14,882 nt of DNA, from NCBI GenBank assembly GCA_964454445.1, contig CAYVTD010000053.1, positions 1-14,882 of the forward strand. Direction: 5' to 3'. Within the stretch, counting starts at the first letter, position 1, and the number at the start of each line of letters is the position of its first letter. Below the pieces are notes generated by a model. That model ran no database searches. It was not told the origin of the DNA and saw nothing but the letters and a program-made list of their open reading frames with translations. Source of the DNA: CAYVTD01 sp964454445. Lineage in GTDB: Bacteria; Bacteroidota; Ignavibacteria; Kapaibacteriales; UBA2268. Below, one piece after another: positions 1 through 8,693 of this stretch. Made by a program: the position numbers and the translations under genes.

Positions 1-2
1 AG

Positions 3-1358
3 ATGAGAGTATCATTTATGAAAATTTTTTTTATTTTCGTCGTTTCTGTGCTACTTCTTAGTGCACCGTCTGCAAAGGCAGAGCAATATAAAATGTATAA
101 TTCCCTGGAAGATGCTCTGAAGAATCCTAATGACGTCAGATATCTTAACTTAACTGATAATAATTTAATAGAATTTCCAAAGGAAATATTGCAATTTAAA
201 AATATTGAGAGGCTACATCTCTATAAAAACAAACTGACTTCATTACCAGATGAATTAGCATCGCTACAAAAGCTCACGATTTTGGATTTAAACGAAAACA
301 GGTTTACTGAAATTCCTGAAGTCTTGAGCCAAATGGAAAATCTGACAAACCTGAGTTTAAACAATAATTACATAAAAGAAATACCCAATTATATTGGTAA
401 TCTGAAAAATTTAGAGATGCTTGACCTTGAAAAAAATCGTGTAACCACAATAGGATCGGGAATTGCCGGACTCAATTCAATCAAAGTAATTAAATTAAGG
501 AACAATCAATTAACCGGCTTACCGGCTACTTTCCACAATCTTCAGTCCTTGGAAATGCTCGAAATAGGCAGTAATCAAGAAATGAATGTGGAAGAGGCGT
601 TCCAGGAGCTACCCGAGCTTAAATCGCTTATGGCTCTCGACTTATCTGATATGAAGATAATGTTTTTTCCAGACAAGCTCGGCAAATTAAAAAAACTGGC
701 TATGCTCGATCTTAGTAATAATGAAATTTTTATCCTGCCAAACACTATAAAAGAACTCGAGAACCTTACATTACTATATCTTACAAACAATCCTTTAAAA
801 AAACTACCCGAATCCATTAGCGTTTTAAGAAATTTATCTATGATTGATCTGACAGATGTCCCTCTTGACAGTTTGCCCTGGAATTTTGGCAATCTCCAGC
901 AATTAGCAAGCTTAACCTTGTCAAACAACAAATTAACTGATCTGCCCGATTCTTTTGTCAAACTATCATCTTTAAGCAGCTTGGCTATTACAAAGAATCC
1001 ACAAATTGACTTTTCAAGAACATTGAAAAAATTGGCTAAGCTCCCATTTCTTCTCGACTTGATCCTGACTAACAACAATATCAAAGAAATACCCGAGGAA
1101 TTAGCTGAGTCAAAAATGTTACAATCACTCTTTTTAGAGGATAATCCAAGTATCGATCTAACTCAGTTGTTCGATGTACTATCGAGGAGCCAAACTCTAA
1201 AAACTCTTTCATTGGGTAGCAATGGCTTAACTTCTTTGCCTGAAAATGTTACTAAGATGTCTATACTCGAAGTGCTTGACTTAAGAAATAATAAGTTTTC
1301 TTTGCCCGAACAAGAGAGGATAAGAGCGATATTGCCTAGTGTCCGTCTGATTTGGTGA
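3..1358 (+). CDS. Secreted leucine-rich-repeat protein
   Basis: The 451-residue protein begins with a signal peptide: a hydrophobic stretch at about residues 7-20, with a likely signal-peptidase site after AKA (residues 24-26). The rest is a solenoid of about 17 bacterial leucine-rich repeats from residue 46, mostly 22-23 residues with the pattern LxLxxNxLxxLPxxIxxLxxL. It ends in a short cap (EQERIRAILPSVRLIW) typical of such proteins. Three repeats (around residues 190, 333 and 384) lack the LP core and are longer. There is no catalytic domain, so the inferred role is binding protein or glycan ligands outside the cytoplasm. The start may be position 3 or the ATG at 18 (MKIFF...), which gives a more usual signal peptide with a weak GAGAG eight bases upstream. 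Sequence left of the window would decide. The ligand is unknown. Confidence 0.85.
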   Translation: MRVSFMKIFFIFVVSVLLLSAPSAKAEQYKMYNSLEDALKNPNDVRYLNLTDNNLIEFPKEILQFKNIERLHLYKNKLTSLPDELASLQKLTILDLNENRFTEIPEVLSQMENLTNLSLNNNYIKEIPNYIGNLKNLEMLDLEKNRVTTIGSGIAGLNSIKVIKLRNNQLTGLPATFHNLQSLEMLEIGSNQEMNVEEAFQELPELKSLMALDLSDMKIMFFPDKLGKLKKLAMLDLSNNEIFILPNTIKELENLTLLYLTNNPLKKLPESISVLRNLSMIDLTDVPLDSLPWNFGNLQQLASLTLSNNKLTDLPDSFVKLSSLSSLAITKNPQIDFSRTLKKLAKLPFLLDLILTNNNIKEIPEELAESKMLQSLFLEDNPSIDLTQLFDVLSRSQTLKTLSLGSNGLTSLPENVTKMSILEVLDLRNNKFSLPEQERIRAILPSVRLIW

Positions 1359-1417
1359 AATATTAAGATGTAAGAAATAAAGAATGTTATATTTATTCTA
1401 ATTGGTAAACAATAAAA

Positions 1418-2842
1418 ATGGTTAAACTCGAAACATTGATATCATTGGCGAAGCATAGAGGCTTCATTTTTCAATCATCAGAAATATATGGAGGCTTAAA
1501 CGGTTGCTGGGATTTTGGTCCTTTAGGAGTGGAACTACTCAGAAATTTGAAGGAAGAATGGTGGAAAGCGATGACCTATCGCGATGATATCGAAGGCATT
1601 GATGCTTCTATTCTAATGCATCCAAGAACTTGGGAGGCAAGCGGTCATCTTACACAGTTCAGCGATCCAATGATTGACAACAAACAAAGTAAATCGCGCT
1701 ATCGAGCCGACAACCTTATCGAAGAATATATCGAAAAATTGATTAAAAAGAAAAAAAACGACAAAGCTCGCATACTCACCGAAAAACTCGGCAAGGCAAG
1801 CGAACCAAAAGATTATTATGATTTGATAATGGAATACGAAATTGCCGACCCCGTTTCCGGATCGAAAGAGTGGACAGAAGTAAGAAATTTCAATCTTATG
1901 TTTAAAACTTTTGTCGGTCCTGTGGAAGACAGTAGCTCGGCTGTTTATCTTCGACCTGAATCGGCTCAAGGGATTTATGTAAATTTCAAAAATGTTATGG
2001 AAACAGCCCGGCAGAAAGTACCTTTCGGCATCGCTCAAATAGGCAAGGCGTTTCGCAACGAGATTAATACAAAGAATTTTCTATTCCGCACCCGCGAGTT
2101 CGAGCAGATGGAAATGCAATATTTCGTTAAACCGGGAAGCGAAAACGAATGGTTCGATTACTGGCTCGAAGAACGCAGAAATTGGTATATAAAACTCGGC
2201 ATCAAACCCGAAAATCTAAGGTTGAAAGACCACGATAAGCTTGCTCATTATGCCTCTCGAGCCACAGATATCGAAATGCTTTTCCCATTTGGCTGGGGAG
2301 AGGTGGAAGGCATCCACTCCCGAACTGATTATGACCTGTCGGCTCATCAGAAATTTTCGGGAAAGAAACTCGAATTTGTTGATACTGTAAACAACGAAAG
2401 ATTTGTGCCTTATGTTGTTGAGACTTCCGGTGGCGTAACCCGCTCGCTCATGGGCATTCTATGCAATTCTTACGACGAAGAGGAAATCGCAGGCGAAAAC
2501 GGAAAAGCTGAAACTCGCACCGTGATGCGCTTCCATTCGCGACTGGCGCCTGTGCAGATTGCTATTTTCCCATTGGTCAATAAAGACGGAATGCCAGAAA
2601 AGGCACACTCCATCTACAAGGACTTACAACAACATTTTAAAACACAATATGATACTTCAGGCGCAATCGGAAGACGATACAGGAGACAAGACGAAATCGG
2701 TACTCCCTTCTGTGTAACTATCGATGGACAAACGCTCGAAGATGGCACTGTAACCATTCGCGAACGTGATTCAATGCTACAAGATAGAATAAATGAGAAT
2801 AATATTGATACTTATGTCAACGACAAGTTTTTTAAGGCATAA
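1418..2842 (+). CDS. glyQS: Glycyl-tRNA synthetase, alpha2 single-chain type
   Basis: This enzyme charges tRNA-Gly with glycine using ATP in the cytoplasm. The 474-residue chain is the class II homodimeric form, not the split alpha/beta form. The N-terminal signature GFIFQSSEIYGG and WDFGPLG (residues 15-36) is followed by HPRTWEASGH (68-77) and RPESAQGIYVNF (179-190). Motif 2 is FRNE (212-215) plus FRTREFEQME (223-232). Motif 3 lies around 331-342 and keeps its arginine, reading GGVTR where many relatives read GADR or GxDR. The anticodon-binding domain covers about 365-474, with IGRRYRRQDEIGTPFCVT near 417-434. The 90-165 insert has no CPxCG cysteine pair, as in the shorter insert of Firmicute enzymes. 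No Shine-Dalgarno is visible before the ATG. It follows the LRR gene after 59 bases. Confidence 0.97.
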   Translation: MVKLETLISLAKHRGFIFQSSEIYGGLNGCWDFGPLGVELLRNLKEEWWKAMTYRDDIEGIDASILMHPRTWEASGHLTQFSDPMIDNKQSKSRYRADNLIEEYIEKLIKKKKNDKARILTEKLGKASEPKDYYDLIMEYEIADPVSGSKEWTEVRNFNLMFKTFVGPVEDSSSAVYLRPESAQGIYVNFKNVMETARQKVPFGIAQIGKAFRNEINTKNFLFRTREFEQMEMQYFVKPGSENEWFDYWLEERRNWYIKLGIKPENLRLKDHDKLAHYASRATDIEMLFPFGWGEVEGIHSRTDYDLSAHQKFSGKKLEFVDTVNNERFVPYVVETSGGVTRSLMGILCNSYDEEEIAGENGKAETRTVMRFHSRLAPVQIAIFPLVNKDGMPEKAHSIYKDLQQHFKTQYDTSGAIGRRYRRQDEIGTPFCVTIDGQTLEDGTVTIRERDSMLQDRINENNIDTYVNDKFFKA

Positions 2843-2981
2843 TTCCTTATAAAATCAATAAGCATTAAAAACGTTTTTTATTATTAAAAATAATTATTTC
2901 ATTTTTTAAAAGAAACTGTCCATTTTTTATTTAAACATTTGAATAGTTTTTTCGATACTTTTTTATTAACTATACTAAATA

Positions 2982-5192
2982 ATGAATGCATATACATTTG
3001 AATTGAGCAGTTCTCTTTGGCTGCTTGTTTTATTGATTTTGGCTTCTGTATCAGTTGCTATATTTACTTATCGGGTAACAGTGCCCCCCATTTCAAGCAA
3101 GGTAAAAGCTCTTTTGATTTGCCTTCGCTCTCTTGCATTGGCATTATTACTGTTCGTTTTGTTCGAGCCGGTTATGACTATCATAAGCGGAGTGGAAGTG
3201 CCCCCACAACTTGCTGTTTTGCTCGACAACTCACAATCTACCGCTTTAGATGACCTCAAAGGAAGTAGAAAAGACGAATATCGTAAAGCAGCAACAAATG
3301 CCAATTTTTCCTCCCTTTCCAAAGAGAATTTAAATTTGTGGAAATTCGCTGGAGTAGCAAAGAATATCGAAGCATACTCCTTCGATTCGCTCGATTTCAA
3401 AGGTCCGCTTACAGATATTGCCAATGTTTTAAAAAAAGCTGGTGAGAATGCAGAAAACAACAATGTTCGCGCATATTTGCTGATATCAGACGGCTGCTTT
3501 AACCAGGGAGCCAATCCTGTTTATGAAGCAGAAGCTCTTGGCAAGCCAGTATTTACAATAGGAATTGGTTCGCTCGAATTGGCAAAGGATATAGCAGTGC
3601 AGACCATTTTAACCAATGAGATTGCCTATATTGACAATCCAATACCGGTAAATGTCCGTATTTTTGCTAATGGGTATAAAGATATTCAAACAAATGTCAG
3701 AATATTAGACAATGGCAAGGAATTAGCAAGCCAGAAATTAACTTTGCTTCCAGACAATAACAACTATTCGATTGTTTTCGAATATCTTCCGAAAACATCG
3801 GGAATGCACAAAATAACAATTAATGCTGATGCCCTGCCAGACGAGGCTACTTTGAGAAACAACAGTAACAGCGAATATATACGCGTATTGGAAAACAAGA
3901 GAAAAATTGCTCTTTTTGCTGGGGCGCCCTCCTCCGATGTCTCTTTCATTACAAATGTGCTTAACAAGGAAAAAGGCGTCAAAATAAAACAATTCATTCA
4001 AAAGAAGAATTCTGAGTTTTACGGGCAAGCACCCAACGAAAAAGAGCTCCAAGAATCTGATTTATTTGTTTTCATCGGCTTTCCCAATTCGAATACTCCT
4101 TATCAAACTCTCGATTTGATAAAAAGCCATCTTGCAAAAGAAAAACCGCTTTTGTTTGTTGCTTCTCGACAAATAGATTACAATAAATTGAAAGTGTTCG
4201 AAGATTATTTGCCTTTTAGAACTATATCGACTAATACCCGCGAATTTCTGGCACTCCCCGATTTTGCCGAGAATTCATCTTCAGATCCATTGCTCAAGGT
4301 CAATGGAGAAGATATAGGCATAGATAATTGGAACAAACTGCCTCCACTGTTCAGAACTGAAACTTTTGTCAAAGTAAAGCCCGAAAGCAAGGTTCTTTCG
4401 GGAGTAAAAGTAAACAACGTTTCACTCAAAGAGCCACTCATCGTTACGCGTAATTTCAACAACAGTAAAAGTATTGCAGTTATTGCCTACGGCTTATACA
4501 GATGGAAATTGCTAGGGTATGGGGCAGAAATCGCAAGAAACAGGGTAGAAACTCCCGATTTGTTCGATAATTTCATTACAAACTCAGTCCGCTGGCTCTC
4601 TGTGGCAAGAAAAGACGATCTGGTGAAAGTTGCAACAACAAAGAAATTTTATTCTCTTGGCGAAAAAGTCGAATTTATTGCACAAGTTTACGATGAATCA
4701 TATTCTCCGATAGATAAGGCAGTTATATCAGTCAATGTTCATAGCAAAGCAGGCGCAGGAATTGAAAATTCTTCCTCGCCTGATAATCGTACCTTGATAC
4801 TCAACTCGGTGGGTAACGGCAGATATACCGGCATACTCGAAGGATTGTCAAAAGGAGATTATTTCTTTGATGCCAGGATTAGTCTTGGTACGAGAATGCT
4901 TGGCAGCTCGGAAGCTGCGTTTTCTGTTGGCGAAACGGCCCTCGAGTTTCAAGATCTAACAATGAACAGGGCATTGCTTGAAAATATTGCTTCCCGCACG
5001 GGGGGTAAATTCTACAACGTCGAAGATGCAAAAAATTTTATTGATGATCTTTATAAAAATGCAACTTTCGAAGAGCGCAGTGTTACTTCAAGGGCTGAAT
5101 TTAGTTTCTGGAATCTTGCCTGGCTATTTTTTATAGTGGCATTGCTTTTTGCAACAGAATGGTTCATAAGAAAGCGAGCAGGCTTGTTGTAA
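2982..5192 (+). CDS. Membrane protein with von Willebrand A domain and glutamine-amidotransferase-like domain
   Basis: The 736-residue protein has two N-terminal membrane segments (about 11-30 and 43-65), a large extracytoplasmic part and a C-terminal membrane segment (about 708-727) followed by RKRAGLL. The von Willebrand A domain starts at residue 76 and has a complete metal-ion site: DNSQS (D82, S84, S86), T144 in GPLTD and D170 in LLISDG. An immunoglobulin-like stretch follows (about 205-300). A segment at 306-410 (KRKIALFAGAPSSD ... LFVFIGFP ... PLLFVAS) looks like the amidotransferase-like fold seen in related Bacteroidota proteins, with no catalytic Cys apparent. A second beta-rich region follows. 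The architecture recalls BatA/BatB-type envelope proteins, but the role is unknown; metal-dependent protein binding in the periplasm is inferred. TATACT at 2971-2976 is too close to the ATG for an ordinary leader. The transpeptidase gene follows 44 bases downstream. Confidence 0.85.
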   Translation: MNAYTFELSSSLWLLVLLILASVSVAIFTYRVTVPPISSKVKALLICLRSLALALLLFVLFEPVMTIISGVEVPPQLAVLLDNSQSTALDDLKGSRKDEYRKAATNANFSSLSKENLNLWKFAGVAKNIEAYSFDSLDFKGPLTDIANVLKKAGENAENNNVRAYLLISDGCFNQGANPVYEAEALGKPVFTIGIGSLELAKDIAVQTILTNEIAYIDNPIPVNVRIFANGYKDIQTNVRILDNGKELASQKLTLLPDNNNYSIVFEYLPKTSGMHKITINADALPDEATLRNNSNSEYIRVLENKRKIALFAGAPSSDVSFITNVLNKEKGVKIKQFIQKKNSEFYGQAPNEKELQESDLFVFIGFPNSNTPYQTLDLIKSHLAKEKPLLFVASRQIDYNKLKVFEDYLPFRTISTNTREFLALPDFAENSSSDPLLKVNGEDIGIDNWNKLPPLFRTETFVKVKPESKVLSGVKVNNVSLKEPLIVTRNFNNSKSIAVIAYGLYRWKLLGYGAEIARNRVETPDLFDNFITNSVRWLSVARKDDLVKVATTKKFYSLGEKVEFIAQVYDESYSPIDKAVISVNVHSKAGAGIENSSSPDNRTLILNSVGNGRYTGILEGLSKGDYFFDARISLGTRMLGSSEAAFSVGETALEFQDLTMNRALLENIASRTGGKFYNVEDAKNFIDDLYKNATFEERSVTSRAEFSFWNLAWLFFIVALLFATEWFIRKRAGLL

Positions 5193-5236
5193 TTCTTATT
5201 ATTCATAGAAAAAAAGGAATGTCATAGTTATTAATA

Positions 5237-6151
5237 ATGAGAAAAACCGTATTTATATTAGTTCCAATACTGTTTACAGCAATCATTTTGCTGTCAGCAC
5301 TTCGCGAAGTCCCAGAAAAAGCAGTGATAAACCATCGCTACTTTGTCGATGAAGCGGATCTCCCACCAATGCAATATAGATACTTGCCAGTTTTTGACAC
5401 TGTTTTCGTGCTTGGCGATGAATATATAGAAATATCCCTTCGAGAGCAGCTTGCCCGGCTTTTTCGCAGAAACGATAGCACATTATCATTCAAGATTTCT
5501 ACAGGAACCGATGTTATTAAACAAGGCAAGTCAACACCTGAAGGGATCTATACGGTTCAGAGCAAATCGCCAATGGCAGTTTCAAAGCAATTCAACAATG
5601 CCAAGCTATACAACTGGATTGGCTTTAATATGAATATTGGCTTCCACGGTCTCGATGCCAAAGGGTATTATGGTTCGCTTGGCATTCGCCCGACCTCGCA
5701 TGGCTGCGTTAGAATCAGCATAAATGACGGCGAGCAACTTTATAAAAAAGTCCATCTTGGCACTCCAGTTTTAGTTTATAAAAGCAAATCGGCACGAATA
5801 TTACGGTTCTCTGATTGGTCGCAATTCCACGAGGGATCAGATGTTTTGCTCACAGATGCGTCTGCATCAACACAAAAAATGATGAACGCAAGGCTCAATA
5901 TGTTCTATTCAGGATTAGCAAATGCTTTATTGCGACGTTGCTTGTTTCTTAGTGGCTCCCACGTAATCAAACCGGGCGGTTTCCCGCTTGGAAATGCCGA
6001 TAAAATCGCACACAAACAAGAGTTTTTTCCCCTCCTTGAGCCAGATGAACCTGCAATTAAAGATCATCTAAGATTTGTAAGTGATTATGTGCTCAAATCA
6101 AGTAAAGAAAAAGGTGCGGGTTCGACCGCTAGTTCTGCTTCTCGTCAATAA
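5237..6151 (+). CDS. Membrane-anchored L,D-transpeptidase (YkuD family)
   Basis: The 304-residue protein has an N-terminal signal or anchor segment (about 5-22), then a YkuD catalytic domain (about 50-185). The hallmark is intact: H137 in NIGFHG, then S154-H155-G156-C157-V158-R159, with C157 the expected nucleophile. Such enzymes form L,D (3-3) cross-links in peptidoglycan or attach proteins to it through an acyl-enzyme on this cysteine; they act in the periplasm and are targets of carbapenems. The upstream stretch GKSTPEGIYTV (97-107) is also typical. About 115 residues after the catalytic core (190-304) do not resemble a LysM or other binding module I recognise. The gene follows the VWA gene after 44 bases and is probably co-transcribed. 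Its last 23 bases overlap, tail to tail, the - strand reading frame at 6129-6812. Confidence 0.92.
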   Translation: MRKTVFILVPILFTAIILLSALREVPEKAVINHRYFVDEADLPPMQYRYLPVFDTVFVLGDEYIEISLREQLARLFRRNDSTLSFKISTGTDVIKQGKSTPEGIYTVQSKSPMAVSKQFNNAKLYNWIGFNMNIGFHGLDAKGYYGSLGIRPTSHGCVRISINDGEQLYKKVHLGTPVLVYKSKSARILRFSDWSQFHEGSDVLLTDASASTQKMMNARLNMFYSGLANALLRRCLFLSGSHVIKPGGFPLGNADKIAHKQEFFPLLEPDEPAIKDHLRFVSDYVLKSSKEKGAGSTASSASRQ

Positions 6152-6374
6152 ACAGATTTTCTGGTAATGTGTACTTGTTAGGCGGCTGTGGCGGAATAAT
6201 TATCTTGCCAAAGCGACCTTCTGCTTTTTCTGTTTCGATAGTCCGCTTTGCTTCGAGATACTTTATATAATCTACATTAGTCAAAGGAGATATTTTTATC
6301 AAGAGATTGTTGTTGTAGTTTGTATTCTCCGGCGGGTTTGAGCTATCACCTTTGTTGCTGTCGCTGCTGCCTTA
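6129..6374 (-). pseudogene. In-frame continuation of the 6372-6812 gene beyond a TAA stop
   Basis: Reading on past the TAA at 6374-6372 in the same frame gives 80 open codons to a TAG at 6131-6129. The translation begins GSSDSNKGDSSNPPENTNYN, a Ser/Asn/Pro-rich linker, and goes on to LLIKISPLTNVDYIKYLEAK, then a Pro-rich tail with IIIPPQPPNK and LPENLFIDEKQN. Its composition and codon use look coding and unlike the AT-rich spacers nearby. There is no ATG in the segment, so a separate gene is unlikely. I infer one 227-codon gene (6129-6812) with a single nonsense change (for example CAA to TAA), a base-call error, or stop readthrough. The last 23 bases overlap the end of the L,D-transpeptidase gene on the other strand. 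Confidence 0.7.
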
Positions 6375-6812
6375 CAAAGTACTATTAAGAGTCGGGTCCG
6401 TTAACTCAGCAGAGATAATACCCAATTTAATTAACGAATAAAAAAAAGAGCGGGCAGGAACATATAAAACAGAGCCAATTTCCAAAGCAGGTATCGTCAT
6501 TTGGGCAGAACGAAAACCTTCATTGGAAAGAAAATCATCTTTGAAAAAACAAGCTACGAAAAATGAACCGTTCGAGCAACGCAAATAGAAAGATTCTGAT
6601 AATATTTCATTATTTTTATTGTCGTAGCTTGCATTTTTAAATGCTTTTGCTGCATCTCTCAAAGGCAGGAAATAGATCCCATTGATATTACGAACTGGAA
6701 ATGAAACTATCTTGCCAGACTCCAGCTTTAAGACAAAATTCGGCTGCGAATACGCAATGTCTGCAAATAAAATTAGCGCTATGAAAAGCGATATTTTCAC
6801 AATTATTTTCAT
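6372..6812 (-). CDS. Small secreted protein, stalk-like domain, probably truncated
   Basis: The 146-residue product has a clear signal peptide (MKIIVKISLFIALILFADIAYSQ, split here only for reading; likely cleavage after AYS). The mature part resembles the copper-amine-oxidase-like N-terminal stalk domain often found on secreted and wall proteins: GIYFLPLRDAAKAF (about 45-58) and VLYVPARSFFYSL (about 114-126) match its paired 'YVPLR' strands. The resemblance is by eye and the function is unknown. The frame ends at TAA (6374-6372) after NSTL, but translation in the same frame would continue for 80 codons (separate entry), so this is probably the front part of a broken gene or a frame with a sequencing error. 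It has a good -10 box about 30 bases upstream. It is convergent with the L,D-transpeptidase gene. Confidence 0.65.
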   Translation of the reverse strand: MKIIVKISLFIALILFADIAYSQPNFVLKLESGKIVSFPVRNINGIYFLPLRDAAKAFKNASYDNKNNEILSESFYLRCSNGSFFVACFFKDDFLSNEGFRSAQMTIPALEIGSVLYVPARSFFYSLIKLGIISAELTDPTLNSTL

Positions 6813-6842
6813 ATCTATATAAACTGTTTACTATGACAGTTA

Positions 6843-6848
6843 TTATAT
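6843..6848 (-). promoter_or_regulatory. Candidate -10 box for the 6372-6812 gene
   Basis: On the - strand the sequence reads TTCCGATATAATAAC, with a perfect TATAAT at 6848-6843. A start of transcription about 7 bases on would leave a leader of about 24 bases before the ATG at 6812. No good -35 hexamer is seen at the usual distance. The preceding TTCCGATA also occurs twice upstream of the sigma factor gene. Confidence 0.4.
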
Positions 6849-7027
6849 CGGAAAAAATGAAAATATCTTTATATTGAATTGAAAAAACTGAATCACTGTT
6901 TTCGATATTCTCCTAAATAATAAAAAAAGTTATTTCACATAAAAAATCTAGTTTCTTTTTTGTTATATTTCTTTTTTGTTTTGTTACTTGAGATTATTAG
7001 GTATACGATAACGAGCTTGCTAAGTAA

Positions 7028-7050
7028 GTTAAAAAGACTATCTTTTTAAC
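7028..7050. repeat. 9-bp inverted repeat at the 3' end of the ATPase gene
   Basis: GTTAAAAAG at 7028-7036 and CTTTTTAAC at 7042-7050 form a perfect stem with a 5-base loop, overlapping the stop codon of the - strand ATPase gene. The stem is AT-rich and no T-run follows on the - strand, so it is a weak terminator or RNA-end hairpin at best. The rest of 6813-7045 is AT-rich, with an imperfect tandem repeat of TTTCTTTTTTGTT around 6952-6980. Confidence 0.35.
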
Positions 7051-8686
7051 TGTTATTCTTCAAATTATCAATTTTCTTTTTCAAACTATAATAAATATCA
7101 GGTTGTAAAGCCGAACGAATATTGTCTAAAAATCTATTTAAAATTCTATATTCTTCTTCATCAAGGATTCCATCAATCATAAATTCTTCAAGTAGTTTTT
7201 GAAAATCAGATGATACCACTCTTTCTTGGTTTATATTTTCAATTTGTTTTATTTGGTCATTGACAAACAAGATTAGAAATGAGGATTCTTCGTATTTTAT
7301 TTTCCTTTTTAAGATTAACTTCTCGAGAGTATTTTTGTTCTCATAAATCTCTAACATTGCCTTTTCATGATTAATCTTTTGTATCCTAAAATCATCAACA
7401 ATACGGAGAATTTCAGATTGAAAATAATTCAGAAATTTCCTTTTTTTCATTATAAATATCCATCCAAAAATAGCAGAACAACTAGCAAAAGCCAGAGCAA
7501 CCGATAATTCACTGAATAATCCAGTCTCGAGCATACTTTCATAAAGCCGATAGAAAAAGTATGAATTCTTAACTAAACCATTGTTTTCCATTGAATAAAA
7601 GATATTATCAAAATCTTCAAGTTGAAGAGGTTTGTTAGGCTTAAAAGCAGAGACATGTGTAATAAATTCTTGAACAAAATTGCCCCATTCGTCAGGTTCA
7701 ATTTTTTTTCTAATTGTAGCCCATTGACCAAGAGTATAGCTCATACCATAATTTTTTTCAATATATTTGTTTGCCTCAATAAAGAAAAAAACTAGATTCT
7801 TTATGTGCTTGAATGGTATTTTGAGATCTTTCTCCTGGATTCGCTCTTTAATCCCGAGTAGAAACTCATTGGCATCTGGATTTATAGGTAATCGTTCTCC
7901 AAGGCGCCTGTAATGCTCGTTGTTTAATTCAATTAAATTCGATACTCCTATGTGAGTTATAGAAATTAGATAAAAATTATCAGGAAATCGTATTTCCCCA
8001 TAACCCTGAATGAGATTCTTACTTTCAGGATTATCCATTTCTGACCATAATTCAGAACCAAAAAAAGTTGATGGATATATTTTATCAATATCATCAAGAA
8101 TAAAAATATAATTATGGTTTGTATCAGCTCGACATAATTCGAAAAACTTTAAAAGCTTTCCCGGCATAAAACCGTTTGGAGTGCTCATTCCGACCCACTC
8201 TTTATGATACTCGACAGCCATCTCTTCGACGCACTGAAGATGTAAAACTCTTTCTTCCGAGCCTGTTATAAATCTTGATAATTTATCAATAATCGTTGTT
8301 TTTCCGGAGCCGGTTACTCCTGAGATTACAATTCTCTTATTCTTTATTAAAGGCTTGAAATAATAAAAAAATTTTTCGTACTCCCAACTTGGTAAAAATG
8401 GCTTTTCTATCATGTTTTCAAAGCTGTCAACTCGTGTTTTTTTATGAAAACTCAAATAAAATTCTTTAAAATCATCAAGTTTTTCTTTTAGAGGTACCAA
8501 ACGGTATTTTTTTAAAACAGTAGTATCTATTTTAGATTCTTCCTTAAAACCATTTGCTAATAACAATGTGTCCAGATATAAATAATTTGGATTTTTTCTT
8601 TCTTCCAAACCTTTTTGAAAAGCAAAAAAAAGAGAAATTGCCAGTGCAACAGAGCTTATGATAAAAAGAAGTTTTTTGGAGTTCAT
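7046..8686 (-). CDS. Membrane-anchored McrB-like AAA+ ATPase
   Basis: The 546-residue protein has a hydrophobic N-terminus (about 6-23), a P-loop ATPase domain (about 110-330), a second hydrophobic segment (about 394-413) followed by MKKRK, and a helical, Lys/Glu-rich C-terminal third. Walker A is GVTGSGKTT (123-131) and Walker B is YIFILDDID (193-201, D198 and D199). The stretch FMPGKLLKFFELCRADTNHN just before Walker B and RFPDNFYLISITH (233-245) match the McrB-family pattern PGxLLxF ... IPxNLYIIGTMN. RRLGERLP (260-267) is a likely arginine-finger region. A DGILDEEEY segment lies at 505-513. McrB normally works with the McrC nuclease; no McrC or nuclease is next to it, so the substrate is unknown. 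The gene is more AT-rich than its neighbours and stands alone, which suggests an accessory, possibly acquired gene. No Shine-Dalgarno precedes the ATG. Confidence 0.75.
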   Translation of the reverse strand: MNSKKLLFIISSVALAISLFFAFQKGLEERKNPNYLYLDTLLLANGFKEESKIDTTVLKKYRLVPLKEKLDDFKEFYLSFHKKTRVDSFENMIEKPFLPSWEYEKFFYYFKPLIKNKRIVISGVTGSGKTTIIDKLSRFITGSEERVLHLQCVEEMAVEYHKEWVGMSTPNGFMPGKLLKFFELCRADTNHNYIFILDDIDKIYPSTFFGSELWSEMDNPESKNLIQGYGEIRFPDNFYLISITHIGVSNLIELNNEHYRRLGERLPINPDANEFLLGIKERIQEKDLKIPFKHIKNLVFFFIEANKYIEKNYGMSYTLGQWATIRKKIEPDEWGNFVQEFITHVSAFKPNKPLQLEDFDNIFYSMENNGLVKNSYFFYRLYESMLETGLFSELSVALAFASCSAIFGWIFIMKKRKFLNYFQSEILRIVDDFRIQKINHEKAMLEIYENKNTLEKLILKRKIKYEESSFLILFVNDQIKQIENINQERVVSSDFQKLLEEFMIDGILDEEEYRILNRFLDNIRSALQPDIYYSLKKKIDNLKNNS

Positions 8687-8693
8687 TAGAGTT

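Noticed and set aside
575..1084. 169-codon - strand frame in the LRR gene
   Set aside because: It is the antisense of regular leucine repeats, which leave the other strand open by composition.
2867..2878. AAAAACGTTTTT palindrome after glyQS as a terminator
   Set aside because: There is no loop and the stem is almost all A-T; it is too weak to call.
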